A stretch of DNA of 64,000 nucleotides from positions 62,001 to 126,000 of the forward strand of contig NZ_JAMXMV010000001.1 in assembly GCF_024055715.1 (NCBI RefSeq), written 5' to 3'. A model generated the notes under the pieces. That model was not told the DNA's origin and did not search any database. It was given only the letters and a program-made list of their open reading frames with translations. The stretch is from Actinoallomurus soli (GTDB lineage Bacteria; Actinomycetota; Actinomycetes; Streptosporangiales; Streptosporangiaceae). Positions 1-6,768 of the stretch are shown here, piece after piece. The first letter of the stretch is position 1. Each line of letters begins with the position of its first letter. The translations under genes and the position numbers were made by a program.

Positions 1-84
1 GTGCGAGGCGCGGTGATAGGCCAGCCCCTGCGACTCGACGATCTGATCCCAGCGCTCCCGGGGCGCCGAACGCCCGCGCCGCAC
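1..84 (-). CDS. Glutathionylspermidine synthase-like ATP-grasp protein (5-prime end only)
   Basis: Only the first 28 codons are inside the window; the gene runs off the left edge. The GTG start at 84 is preceded by a GGGGAGG ribosome binding site eight bases upstream, which overlaps the end of the neighbouring lipoprotein gene. The visible N-terminus contains RERWDQIVESQGLAYHRAS, resembling the opening of actinobacterial glutathionylspermidine synthase family proteins (usually a W..IVE.QGL.Y motif). These are ATP-dependent amide-forming ligases. In other actinomycetes such genes often sit beside a small lipoprotein, as here. The family call rests on one short motif and the context. Confidence 0.5.
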   Translation of the reverse strand, partial: MRRGRSAPRERWDQIVESQGLAYHRASH

Positions 85-87
85 CGC

Positions 88-459
88 TCAGCCTCCCCGC
101 GAGCTGCTGCCGTGATGGCCGAACCCGCCCCGCGAGACGCCGTGACTGCCGCCGCGGCTGCTGTGACTCGTGCCGCGGGAGATCACGCGGCCGCCGCGCG
201 AGACGATCCGGGGGCCGCGCGGCCGGATGCTCGTGCCGCGAGAGACGTACCCGTTGCGGTAGCTGCCGCCGTAGTACCAGTAATAACGCCCGTACGACCC
301 GCCGTTGTCGCAGTAGTAGTCGGGGACGACGCGGTAGGAGCTGTGGACCGGCGCCCAGCCGTCGATGCAGTAGGCGGTCTCGCTACGGTCCGAGCAGCCG
401 ACGATGGACAGCGACAGGAGGCTCACCGCGCTCAGCCGGACGACACGGGAGCGCATCAT
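88..459 (-). CDS. Small Ser/Arg/Gly/Tyr-rich lipoprotein
   Basis: The 123-residue product starts with a short basic stretch and a hydrophobic segment ending in the lipobox IVGC, so it is probably lipidated and anchored outside the membrane. I chose the ATG at 459 because AAAGGA lies about ten bases upstream; an ATG 24 bases earlier lacks a site. After a Tyr/Cys-containing middle (two YYW/YWYY clusters), the last 50 residues are a degenerate SRG/SRGG/SRGT repeat that should be disordered and strongly positive. No enzyme domain is visible. It ends four bases before the glutathionylspermidine synthase-like gene and is probably co-transcribed with it. Function unknown. Confidence 0.7.
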   Translation of the reverse strand: MMRSRVVRLSAVSLLSLSIVGCSDRSETAYCIDGWAPVHSSYRVVPDYYCDNGGSYGRYYWYYGGSYRNGYVSRGTSIRPRGPRIVSRGGRVISRGTSHSSRGGSHGVSRGGFGHHGSSSRGG

Positions 460-551
460 CCTGCGCGCGTCCTTTGGGGGCATTTGCGGTCGCGTCTCCG
501 GGGTCGAGAGTGATGACCGGTAAGTCTAGAGCCAAGATCCTTGCGAAAGCA

Positions 552-1412
552 CTACCTGATCGGGAAGCTCAGGTACAGATCGGCGGGTTCGGCCACCGAC
601 GGCAGATCGCTGACCTGACCGTCGCCGACCTCGACGACCCGCCAGACGCCGTCCTCGCGGCGGGCCAGGTCCGTCGTGATGAACCGGCAGCCCAGCGCGC
701 GTACGCACGGGGCGATCGGATCCGCCTGCGGGCGCGGGTACCGGTCCGGCGTGTCCGGATGGGGGCCCATCAGCACCGGCTCGCCGTCGACCCACCACAC
801 GCGGGCCTCGCCGCCGTCGAACCGCTCGTACTCGCGGACGACGACGCCGCCGGCCAGGGACGCGCCCTGGCGCTCGACGAACCGCGCGACCACGGCGTGC
901 AGCCGCTCCACGTCGGCGAGGTCGGGGATGTAACAGGCCTCGTCCCACTCGTGCTTGCGCGACTTCACGTAGTCCTTCACGATCGCCGGCCCGGACCGCA
1001 GCGGGCGTACGAGTTCGGCCAGCTCGTCCGCCGCCGGCGCCGTGCCGGGGGACAGCGGCAGCCACACGCTGGCGGGCGTGACCCCGGCGAACGTGTCGTA
1101 CCAGCCGGGCAGCTCGTGGGCCTTCTCATAGCCGTCCGGCGGGACGGCGAGGACGACGTCGCGGGCGGCCAGCGCGGCGGCGAGCGCGGCGTACCGCGCC
1201 GGCGTGGTCATCCAGCCGCGGTACCACGCGGTCCCCAGCCCGTCGGGCACCCGGCGTACGGCCTCGGCGGCGTCTCCGCGCTGCAGGGCGTCGTGGTCGA
1301 TGAGCGTGACCGACCCGCCGAGCGCGCGTACGGCCTCGGCCTCCCGGGCGAAGTGCTCGTCGACCCGCCGGGGGTTCAGCGGGTCGGCGCACATGAGGAT
1401 GGTCACCGGCAT
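552..1412 (-). CDS. ATP-grasp domain protein
   Basis: The 286-residue protein begins MPVTILMCADPLNPRRVDEHF. The start at 1412 was chosen because GAGGGTCAGG lies just upstream; the longer frame has no comparable site. ATP-grasp features are visible: PAIVKDYVKSRKHEW (nucleotide-contacting lysine strand), an acidic VREYERF segment, EARVWWVDGEPVLMGPHPDTP, and a C-terminal VVEVGDGQVSDLP that would supply metal ligands. Members form ATP-dependent carboxylate-amine or carboxylate-thiol bonds; the substrate cannot be inferred. The gene is divergent from recA, and its start is only 69 bases from the LexA box, so it might be damage-inducible. No partner gene gives a pathway. Confidence 0.75.
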   Translation of the reverse strand: MPVTILMCADPLNPRRVDEHFAREAEAVRALGGSVTLIDHDALQRGDAAEAVRRVPDGLGTAWYRGWMTTPARYAALAAALAARDVVLAVPPDGYEKAHELPGWYDTFAGVTPASVWLPLSPGTAPAADELAELVRPLRSGPAIVKDYVKSRKHEWDEACYIPDLADVERLHAVVARFVERQGASLAGGVVVREYERFDGGEARVWWVDGEPVLMGPHPDTPDRYPRPQADPIAPCVRALGCRFITTDLARREDGVWRVVEVGDGQVSDLPSVAEPADLYLSFPIR

Positions 1413-1480
1413 GATCCTGACCCTCAGCGTAGGGCAAGACGCCCTGTCTTTCCCGGGTGAATCGGCGCGTCCGTTCATGA

Positions 1481-1496
1481 TCGAACACGTGTTCGG
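1481..1496. promoter_or_regulatory. LexA (SOS) box
   Basis: TCGAACACGTGTTCGG is a near-perfect palindrome matching the actinobacterial LexA consensus TCGAAC-N4-GTTCGA at 15 of 16 positions including the free spacer. It lies 122 bases before recA and 69 bases before the divergent ATP-grasp gene. LexA should repress recA from here until DNA damage, and could also act on the ATP-grasp gene. Confidence 0.9.
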
Positions 1497-1519
1497 CTAG
1501 AGTGAATGAAGCGACGGCG

Positions 1520-1528
1520 TTGTCCACA
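1520..1528 (+). promoter_or_regulatory. Possible DnaA box
   Basis: TTGTCCACA matches the 9-base DnaA box preferred in high-GC actinobacteria. It is isolated in the recA upstream region. A single box can occur by chance, so a regulatory role is only a possibility. Confidence 0.3.
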
Positions 1529-1551
1529 GTGGTGGAGCGGATCCTCGAAAA

Positions 1552-1574
1552 TTGTCGGCGGGTCCCCGTAACGT
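1552..1574 (+). promoter_or_regulatory. LexA-independent DNA-damage promoter of recA (RecA-NDp/PafBC type)
   Basis: TTGTCGGCG, an 8-base spacer and TAACGT fit the mycobacterial RecA-NDp consensus TTGTCRGTG-N8-TANNNT with one mismatch (C for T at position 8). In mycobacteria this motif is driven by PafBC and controls most LexA-independent damage genes. The -10 element ends 45 bases before the recA ATG. With the upstream LexA box it gives recA two damage-responsive controls. Confidence 0.7.
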
Positions 1575-1618
1575 CGCTTCCGACAACAACAGGCATCGAC
1601 CCGACAGGGACACCTCAC

Positions 1619-2740
1619 ATGGCAGCAAACGATCGCGAGAAGGCCCTCGAAGCGGCGCTCGCGCAGATCGAGAGGCAGTTCGGCAAGGGTTCCGTCATGC
1701 GGCTGGGTCAGGAGGGGCGTCCCCCGGTCGAGGTGATCCCGAGCGGTTCGATCGCCCTCGACGTCGCCCTGGGCATCGGCGGCTACCCGCGTGGCCGCGT
1801 GGTCGAGATCTACGGTCCGGAGTCCTCCGGTAAGACGTCCCTCGCCCTGCACGCCGTGGCGAGCGCCCAGAAGGCGGGCGGCATCGCCGCGTTCGTGGAC
1901 GCCGAGCACGCGCTCGACCCGGAGTACGCCAAGAAGATCGGCGTCGACATCGACGCCCTCCTCGTCTCCCAGCCCGACACGGGTGAGCAGGCCCTGGAGA
2001 TCACCGACATGCTGATCCGCTCCGGCGCGATCGACGTCGTCGTCATCGACTCCGTCGCGGCCCTCGTGCCGCGCGCCGAGATCGAGGGCGAGATGGGCGA
2101 CAGCCACGTCGGTCTCCAGGCCCGCCTCATGTCCCAGGCCCTCCGCAAGCTCACCGGCGCCATCAACCAGACCAAGACCACAGCGATCTTCATCAACCAG
2201 CTGCGGGAAAAGGTCGGCGTCATGTTCGGCTCGCCCGAGACGACCACCGGTGGCAAGGCGCTGAAGTTCTACGCCTCGGTGCGGCTGGACGTGCGGCGGA
2301 TCGAGACGATGAAGGACGGCACGGACGCGGTCGGAAACCGCACGCGGGTCAAGGTCGTCAAGAACAAGATGGCCCCGCCCTTCAAGGTGGCCGACTTCGA
2401 CATCCTGTACGGCGTGGGGATCAGCCGCGAGGGCGGCCTGATCGACATGGGCGTCGAGCACGGCTTCGTGCGCAAGTCCGGCGCCTGGTACACCTACGAG
2501 AACGACCAGCTCGGCCAGGGCAAGGAGAACGCGCGGCGGTTCCTCAAGGAGAACCCGGACATCGCCGACGAGATCGAGAAGAAGATCAAGGAGAAGCTCG
2601 GCGTGGGGCCGCGCCTCGACGCTCCGGCCGAGCCCGCGGGCGCTCCCGCGGCGGCTCCGGCGGCGGCCGCCGCCGCCACGGCGGGCAAGGCGGCACCGGC
2701 CAAGCGGGCCGCGAAGACCCCGAAGCCGGGAGACGTGTGA
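1619..2740 (+). CDS. recA: Recombinase RecA
   Basis: RecA (373 aa) coats single-stranded DNA, drives strand exchange in recombinational repair and stimulates LexA self-cleavage. The ATG at 1619 gives the standard N-terminus ([20 protein letters not shown]). Walker A GPESSGKT is at residues 66-73, followed by the [12 protein letters not shown] Walker B strand and the QALRKL and [14 protein letters not shown]-binding loop regions. The protein is full length and ends in an Ala/Lys/Pro-rich tail of about 40 residues, typical of GC-rich actinomycetes. recX follows after 42 bases in the same direction. Expression should respond to LexA (1481-1496) and to the PafBC-type promoter (1552-1574). Confidence 0.98.
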   Translation: MAANDREKALEAALAQIERQFGKGSVMRLGQEGRPPVEVIPSGSIALDVALGIGGYPRGRVVEIYGPESSGKTSLALHAVASAQKAGGIAAFVDAEHALDPEYAKKIGVDIDALLVSQPDTGEQALEITDMLIRSGAIDVVVIDSVAALVPRAEIEGEMGDSHVGLQARLMSQALRKLTGAINQTKTTAIFINQLREKVGVMFGSPETTTGGKALKFYASVRLDVRRIETMKDGTDAVGNRTRVKVVKNKMAPPFKVADFDILYGVGISREGGLIDMGVEHGFVRKSGAWYTYENDQLGQGKENARRFLKENPDIADEIEKKIKEKLGVGPRLDAPAEPAGAPAAAPAAAAAATAGKAAPAKRAAKTPKPGDV

Positions 2741-2782
2741 TCCCGGGTCGCCCCTCGGCGGGACTGACCGAGGGGCCGGCCC

Positions 2783-3478
2783 ATGAACGCTCCTGAGAGG
2801 TGGCGGCGTCCCGCTCCGCGCCGGGCGGACCCCGGCACGGAGATCTTCCCTGGCGACGCCGCGCCCGATCAGGACGCCGACCCGGCCGGGAGACCGGGGC
2901 GGCGCGGGCGGAGGCGTGGCCGGGACCGTTCTCCCGAGGGACCGACGCCGGGCAGCCCGGCGGCGCAGGGCCCGCCCGCCGATCCGGAGGCGGTGGCGCG
3001 CGAGATCTGCCTGCGGCAGCTGTCGTTCTCGCCGAAGACCCGTGCCCAGCTCGCCGACGCGCTGCGCCGCAAGGGCGTGCCCGACGACGTCGCCGAGCGG
3101 GTGCTGAGCCGCTACTCCGAGGTCGGGCTGATCGACGACGCGGCGTTCGCCCGCGCCTGGGTCGAGTCCCGCCACGCCGGCCGGGGGCTGGCCCGCCGGG
3201 CGCTCGCCGCCGAGCTGCGGCGGCGCGGCGTCGCCGACGAGACGGTCAGTGAGGCCGTGGAGGAGCTGGGTCCGGAGCAGGAGGAGGCGGCGGCCCGCGA
3301 GCTGGTCGCCCGCAGGCTGGCCGGCACCCGCGGCCTGGACCCGGTCAAGCGCACCCGGCGGCTGATGGGCATGCTCGCCCGTAAGGGTTACTCCGGCGGC
3401 CTCGCCTACCGCGTCGTCCGCGAAACGCTGGAGGCCGAAGGCGCCGACGAGCTCCCGGACCTGTCGTTCGACGACTGA
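2783..3478 (+). CDS. recX: Regulatory protein RecX
   Basis: RecX binds RecA filaments and limits their activity. The 231-residue protein has a disordered Arg/Pro/Gly-rich N-terminus of about 70 residues, then the helical RecX core: EICLRQLSFSPKTRAQL, ADALRRKGVPDDVAERVL and GLIDDAAFARAWVESR, and the usual (A/V)YRVVRE third repeat near the end. It starts at ATG 2783 after a GAGGGG site. Its C-terminal codons (GADELPDLSFDD) recur in diverged form at 4067-4112, which marks a recombination joint downstream. It is co-directional with recA and probably co-transcribed. Confidence 0.95.
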   Translation: MNAPERWRRPAPRRADPGTEIFPGDAAPDQDADPAGRPGRRGRRRGRDRSPEGPTPGSPAAQGPPADPEAVAREICLRQLSFSPKTRAQLADALRRKGVPDDVAERVLSRYSEVGLIDDAAFARAWVESRHAGRGLARRALAAELRRRGVADETVSEAVEELGPEQEEAAARELVARRLAGTRGLDPVKRTRRLMGMLARKGYSGGLAYRVVRETLEAEGADELPDLSFDD

Positions 3479-3520
3479 GCCCGACCTCCTTGGCAGTACC
3501 TCTGATCCCGGATATGAGAA

Positions 3521-3583
3521 GCGCCCCTTGAAGCAGCATGGTCAGAATCGGCGAGATCCTGACCATGCTGCTTCAAGGGGCGC
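3521..3583. terminator. Long hairpin after recX (29-bp stem), probable bidirectional terminator
   Basis: The arms at 3521-3545 and 3559-3583 are perfect 25-base reverse complements (GCGCCCCTTGAAGCAGCATG... on the left). After one A-C mismatch the stem continues for three more pairs around a five-base loop GGCGA. It lies between the convergent recX and secreted-peptide genes, where a two-way terminator is expected. There is no T tract. The length and near-perfect symmetry also fit a mobile palindromic repeat. Confidence 0.7.
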
Positions 3584-3628
3584 ATTCCTCAGGTGCGTGA
3601 TGGCATCACCGCAGCCCGAAGAGCGCGA

Positions 3629-3883
3629 TCACCACGAGTTCAGCGAATACGAGCCGTTGGGGTTCTGGGAGCAGGAGAATCCGTAAAGCAGACCCTGCTG
3701 GGCATAGACGTCCCCGGCGTAGACGCAGGCTGTGTACGTCGCCCATGAGGTCGTGCGGACCCCTGTGGCGGTCGGGGGAGTGGTGTCCGCGAATGCGGAT
3801 GCCGTGCTGGAGAGGGAGAGCACCGCCCCTGCGGCGGCGACGCTGGCGGCGATACCCAATTTGCCGAGAATGCCATGTTGCAT
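3629..3883 (-). CDS. Small secreted protein with two cysteines
   Basis: The 84-residue product starts at the ATG at 3883, preceded by GAGGAGG four bases upstream. A signal peptide is clear: MQHGILGKLGIAASVAAAGA, more hydrophobic residues, then a probable cleavage after ASAFA. The mature chain is only about 50 residues, with two Cys in CVYAGDVYAQQG...GFSC that could form one disulfide, and ends in Trp. A decayed relative lies at 8771-8880 and shares the spacing CVYAG-VYAQ-G---GFSC. I do not recognise the family. Local DNA is less GC-rich than its neighbours, and the gene sits between recX and a foreign-looking recX tail, suggesting transfer. Function unknown. Confidence 0.8.
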   Translation of the reverse strand: MQHGILGKLGIAASVAAAGAVLSLSSTASAFADTTPPTATGVRTTSWATYTACVYAGDVYAQQGLLYGFSCSQNPNGSYSLNSW

Positions 3884-4066
3884 CGATCCTCCTCGTCTCA
3901 ACGTTCGACCAATTCACTCGGAAGAGTCGGCCGGGTTGACGGATTCGTCCGAACCTAGTGACGAACGTGCTGTCAACTATGGCGTTTCCGTAGGCAGTCG
4001 CGATATCGGCAATAGTGCCTACTTCACCCTCATCGGCGGTCCTGGCCGCTGATATGTTGAGGACAC

Positions 4067-4112
4067 AAGGCGCCGAGCACGTTCCGGAACTGTCGTTCGA
4101 CGACTGAGCCCG
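4067..4112 (+). pseudogene. Diverged copy of the recX 3-prime end
   Basis: This stretch aligns without gaps to recX 3438-3483, and the last 23 bases are identical. In frame it reads QGAEHVPELSFDD-stop, against EGADELPDLSFDD-stop in recX, with conservative changes (D/E, L/V). That is the pattern of a recX tail from a related strain rather than a fresh duplication. No upstream recX sequence accompanies it. It ends four bases before the VOC gene stop. Confidence 0.75.
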
Positions 4113-4116
4113 GCTT

Positions 4117-4563
4117 CTACGGAGTGTTCTCGATCGGCTCCAGGTGGACACGGCCGGTCTCGTCGACCCGCCAGCCGGGGTTGTGACAGATCTCCCAGAC
4201 GACGCCGTTCGGGTCGGCGACATGGCCGTGGTAGCCGCCGAACTCCGCGGTCTGCGGGCTCTTGACGAGCGTGCCGCCGGCCTCGACGGCGCGCTTCACG
4301 GTGGTGTCGACGTCCGCGGGGGTCGCGACGTTCTGGGAGAGAGTGAGGCCGCCGAGTCTCCCGTCGTCCGGTCGGCCCTGCATGTCGGCGACGAACTTCG
4401 TCGCCTCGAACAGGCCCAGGACCAGGCCGGGGGCGATCTGAAAGAAGATGATCTCCCCGGGCACGTCCAAGAGCGGCGTCCAGCCGAGCCCGTCACGGTA
4501 GAAGGCCCGCGCGGCGTCGAGGTCGGGTGTCGACAGGGTGAGGAAGTGCGCTTGCTGGTCCAT
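4117..4563 (-). CDS. VOC family (glyoxalase/bleomycin-resistance fold) protein
   Basis: The 148-residue protein has two beta-alpha-beta-beta-beta halves typical of vicinal oxygen chelate proteins. They open with HFLTLSTPDLDAARAFYRDGLGW and VATPADVDTTVKRAVEAGG and end in GYHGHVADPNGVVWEICHNP, whose E is a usual metal or substrate ligand. VOC proteins catalyse isomerisations or dioxygenations, or sequester drugs; the substrate is unknown. The start could be ATG 4563 (MDQQ, chosen because related proteins start there) or ATG 4575. A stub of a divergent AraC regulator starts upstream at 4599, so this gene was probably once controlled by such a regulator. Confidence 0.85.
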   Translation of the reverse strand: MDQQAHFLTLSTPDLDAARAFYRDGLGWTPLLDVPGEIIFFQIAPGLVLGLFEATKFVADMQGRPDDGRLGGLTLSQNVATPADVDTTVKRAVEAGGTLVKSPQTAEFGGYHGHVADPNGVVWEICHNPGWRVDETGRVHLEPIENTP

Positions 4564-4598
4564 GGTTCCCAGCATGGCGCGGGCGTGGGGAGGCGGTC

Positions 4599-4691
4599 TT
4601 GTACGGATCGGACACGGCCCCTCGGGCGGATCGGGTTCCGGCGGAGAGCACGGTACGGGTGAGCGGGCCCTGTCTGTCCCTGACCTTGTGA
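4599..4691 (+). pseudogene. 5-prime stub of an AraC-type regulator gene
   Basis: Bases 4548-4618 match 7806-7876 at 60 of 71 positions without gaps. The match includes GGGGAGG, the TTG start and the following codons for GSDTA of the intact AraC gene at 7857. Here the frame diverges after about 20 codons and stops at 4691. It is the remnant of a regulator once divergent from the VOC gene. Confidence 0.6.
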
Positions 4692-4724
4692 CGTCTGATC
4701 TGGGGTGATGGGCGAGTGCCTGTT

Positions 4725-4772
4725 CGGCGAGGGGTGAACCGCCGGTCGCTTCCGGCCGTTCACCCCTCGCCG
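4725..4772. terminator. Hairpin terminator downstream of the SDR genes
   Basis: Arms 4725-4739 (CGGCGAGGGGTGAAC) and 4758-4772 are perfect complements. The 18-base loop can form a further five-pair stem, GCCGG/CCGGC. It lies about 80 bases past the stop of the leftward SDR gene at 4853 and should end that transcript. Confidence 0.7.
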
Positions 4773-4852
4773 ATACGCCGGTGGGCTGGTGCCGCGTCGA
4801 ACGGAACCTCGTTCGTGTAATCGGCCATTCACCACCGCTACGAGAACCCGCA

Positions 4853-5632
4853 CTAGACGGCCTGGGCGGTGGGCAGGATGGTGATCTCGGTGAGGTTGAC
4901 GTGACGGGGCACGGCGGCCATGAACGCCACCGTCTCGGCGATGTCGCCGGGCTGCAGGACCTCGATCTGGTCGATGAGATCGGCCATGAGCTTGCTCGCG
5001 TCGGGGTCGGTGACGTGGTCGGGTAGTTCGGTGTCGACCATGCCGGGTTCGATGGTGGCCACCCGGATGTTCTTGCGGCCGAGCTCGACGCGCAGCAGCC
5101 GGGTCAGCTGGCTGATGTAGGCCTTGGTGCCGGAGTAGATGGAGAACTTCTCGAGGATCCGGGTGGCGGCGATCGAGGAAGTGGTGATCAGGTCGGCCGG
5201 TCTTCCTGCCTCGGTGGCGGCGCTCAGGTGGGGCAGGAAGGCACCGATGACGTTCATCACGCCGGTGACGTTCAGATCGATCTGGCGCTGCCAGTCGTCG
5301 AACTTCAGCTCGTCGATGGCGGAGATCAGCTGGACGCCGGCGTTGTTGAAGACCAGGTCCGCCTGGCCGAGCTGCTCGGCGACCTGGTCGGCTACGGTGT
5401 GCACGGCGTCGCGATCGGTGACGTCGATGGGCAGCGCCACTGCTGTGCCTCCGGCGGCCTGGATGCCCTCGACGACGGCCTCCAGCTTGTCCTTGCGCCG
5501 GGCCAGCACGGCGACCTTCGCGCCGAGCTCGGCCAGGCGGTTGGCGGTGGCAGCGCCTATACCGCTGGATGCGCCGGAGACGACCGCCACGCGGCCCGTC
5601 AGTGGGGTACCGGTGAGCAGTAGTGCGGACAT
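4853..5632 (-). CDS. Short-chain dehydrogenase/reductase (classical SDR)
   Basis: The 259-residue protein is a cytoplasmic NAD(P)-dependent oxidoreductase of the classical SDR type. It shows VVSGASSGIG (cofactor glycine motif, near residue 17), VFNNAGVQ, the catalytic TTSSIAATRIL serine segment, YSGTK (Tyr/Lys pair) and a PGMVDTEL loop. The ARRKDK segment after the second strand suggests NADPH preference. ATG 5632 has GGAGG eight bases upstream; upstream codons of the same open frame are a shadow of the next SDR. Substrate unknown. It lies 101 bases downstream of a second SDR on the same strand, probably in one transcript controlled by the divergent XRE regulator. Confidence 0.9.
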   Translation of the reverse strand: MSALLLTGTPLTGRVAVVSGASSGIGAATANRLAELGAKVAVLARRKDKLEAVVEGIQAAGGTAVALPIDVTDRDAVHTVADQVAEQLGQADLVFNNAGVQLISAIDELKFDDWQRQIDLNVTGVMNVIGAFLPHLSAATEAGRPADLITTSSIAATRILEKFSIYSGTKAYISQLTRLLRVELGRKNIRVATIEPGMVDTELPDHVTDPDASKLMADLIDQIEVLQPGDIAETVAFMAAVPRHVNLTEITILPTAQAV

Positions 5633-5733
5633 GACGAGTACCTCCTCATGGGAAGAAAATGGCTTGGGCGGTGCGATTCGATTCGGCGGGATGCGATTCT
5701 CCGCCGGCTCTGGCGACGGGCGGACCCGGTCGG

Positions 5734-6576
5734 TCAGGCCGCGACGTCCTCGTGGGAGGTGGCGGCGGACTTGTCCCGCCAGGGCGCCAGGTCCTGCTCG
5801 ATCCGGCGCAGCTTCACCTCGAGCCGCTCGAGGGTGTCGGCACCGAGGTAGAGGTGGCCGGGAAGCTTGTCCTGGCAGGTGACCTCGTAGATCAGCGCGG
5901 CGCCCTTGACCGGGTCGCCGAGCTGGGTGTGGTTGGCGGTGCCGGCCCAGTCCAGGGTGACGTGCGCGGGAGTGCCGTCGTAGGCGTCGATGCGCTGAGC
6001 GGCGGTGGACAGGGAACTGGTGTCGAGGAAGTCGGTGCGGAAGACGCCGGGCTCGACGACCATGCACTGGACGCCGAACGGCTCCAGTTCCGCGGAGAGC
6101 GCTTCGCTGATGCCGGCCACGGCGAATTTGGAGGCGGAGTACATGCTCACCCCCGGTTCGCCCTCGAACCCGGAGCGGGACCCGATGTTGACGATCTTGC
6201 CGTGGCCCGCAGCACGCATCCCCGGCAGGACGGCGCGCGTGACGTTGATCAGTCCGAAGACGTTGAGGTCGAACAGGGAACGCGCCTCGGCGTCGGTGAT
6301 CTCCTCCAGCGCGCCCAGCAGACCCCGGCCCGCGTTGTTGACCAGGACATCGATCGCACCGAAGCGCACGATCGCCGCGTCGACGGCTCGGGTGACGTCC
6401 TCACCGCGGGTGACGTCGAGGGGGACACCGAGCACCCGGCCGGACTGCTTGAGGTCGTCCGGCAGACGGTCCGGATTGCGGGCGGCCGCCACCACGGCGT
6501 CACCGCCCGCCACGGCGGCGCGAGCGATCTGCAGGCCGAGTCCCCGGGAAGCGCCGGTGATGAACCACGTGGACAT
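5734..6576 (-). CDS. Short-chain dehydrogenase/reductase
   Basis: The 280-residue protein starts MSTWFITGASRGLGLQIARA after an AAGGAG site. It has the TGASRGLG cofactor loop, LVNNAGRG, the NIGSRSG catalytic serine strand, YSASK and PGVFRTDF. The extra C-terminal 60 residues (ending DKSAATSHEDVAA) are common in SDRs paired with MmyB-like regulators. It is divergent from such a regulator at 6769 across 192 bases, an arrangement in which the regulator usually controls the SDR. Substrate unknown. Confidence 0.9.
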   Translation of the reverse strand: MSTWFITGASRGLGLQIARAAVAGGDAVVAAARNPDRLPDDLKQSGRVLGVPLDVTRGEDVTRAVDAAIVRFGAIDVLVNNAGRGLLGALEEITDAEARSLFDLNVFGLINVTRAVLPGMRAAGHGKIVNIGSRSGFEGEPGVSMYSASKFAVAGISEALSAELEPFGVQCMVVEPGVFRTDFLDTSSLSTAAQRIDAYDGTPAHVTLDWAGTANHTQLGDPVKGAALIYEVTCQDKLPGHLYLGADTLERLEVKLRRIEQDLAPWRDKSAATSHEDVAA

Positions 6577-6768
6577 GGAACGACTCCTTCATACGGATGA
6601 CGACAGACCGGACCTGTTCGCGGGAAGCACGTCCCGTATCCGGCCCTGCTTCCACTAGACCAGCCTCAGGGGGCGAGAACAGGCGTCAAAAGGGCCCCGG
6701 CAATCAGGGGAATAACTGGGCCACCCTCACGAGTTACCGCTCCGCGAAGATGGCAAGACTTGATTGCT

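Noticed and set aside
5633-6067. Upstream extension of the first SDR frame
   Set aside because: It mirrors the second SDR gene in another frame; the true start has GGAGG at proper spacing.
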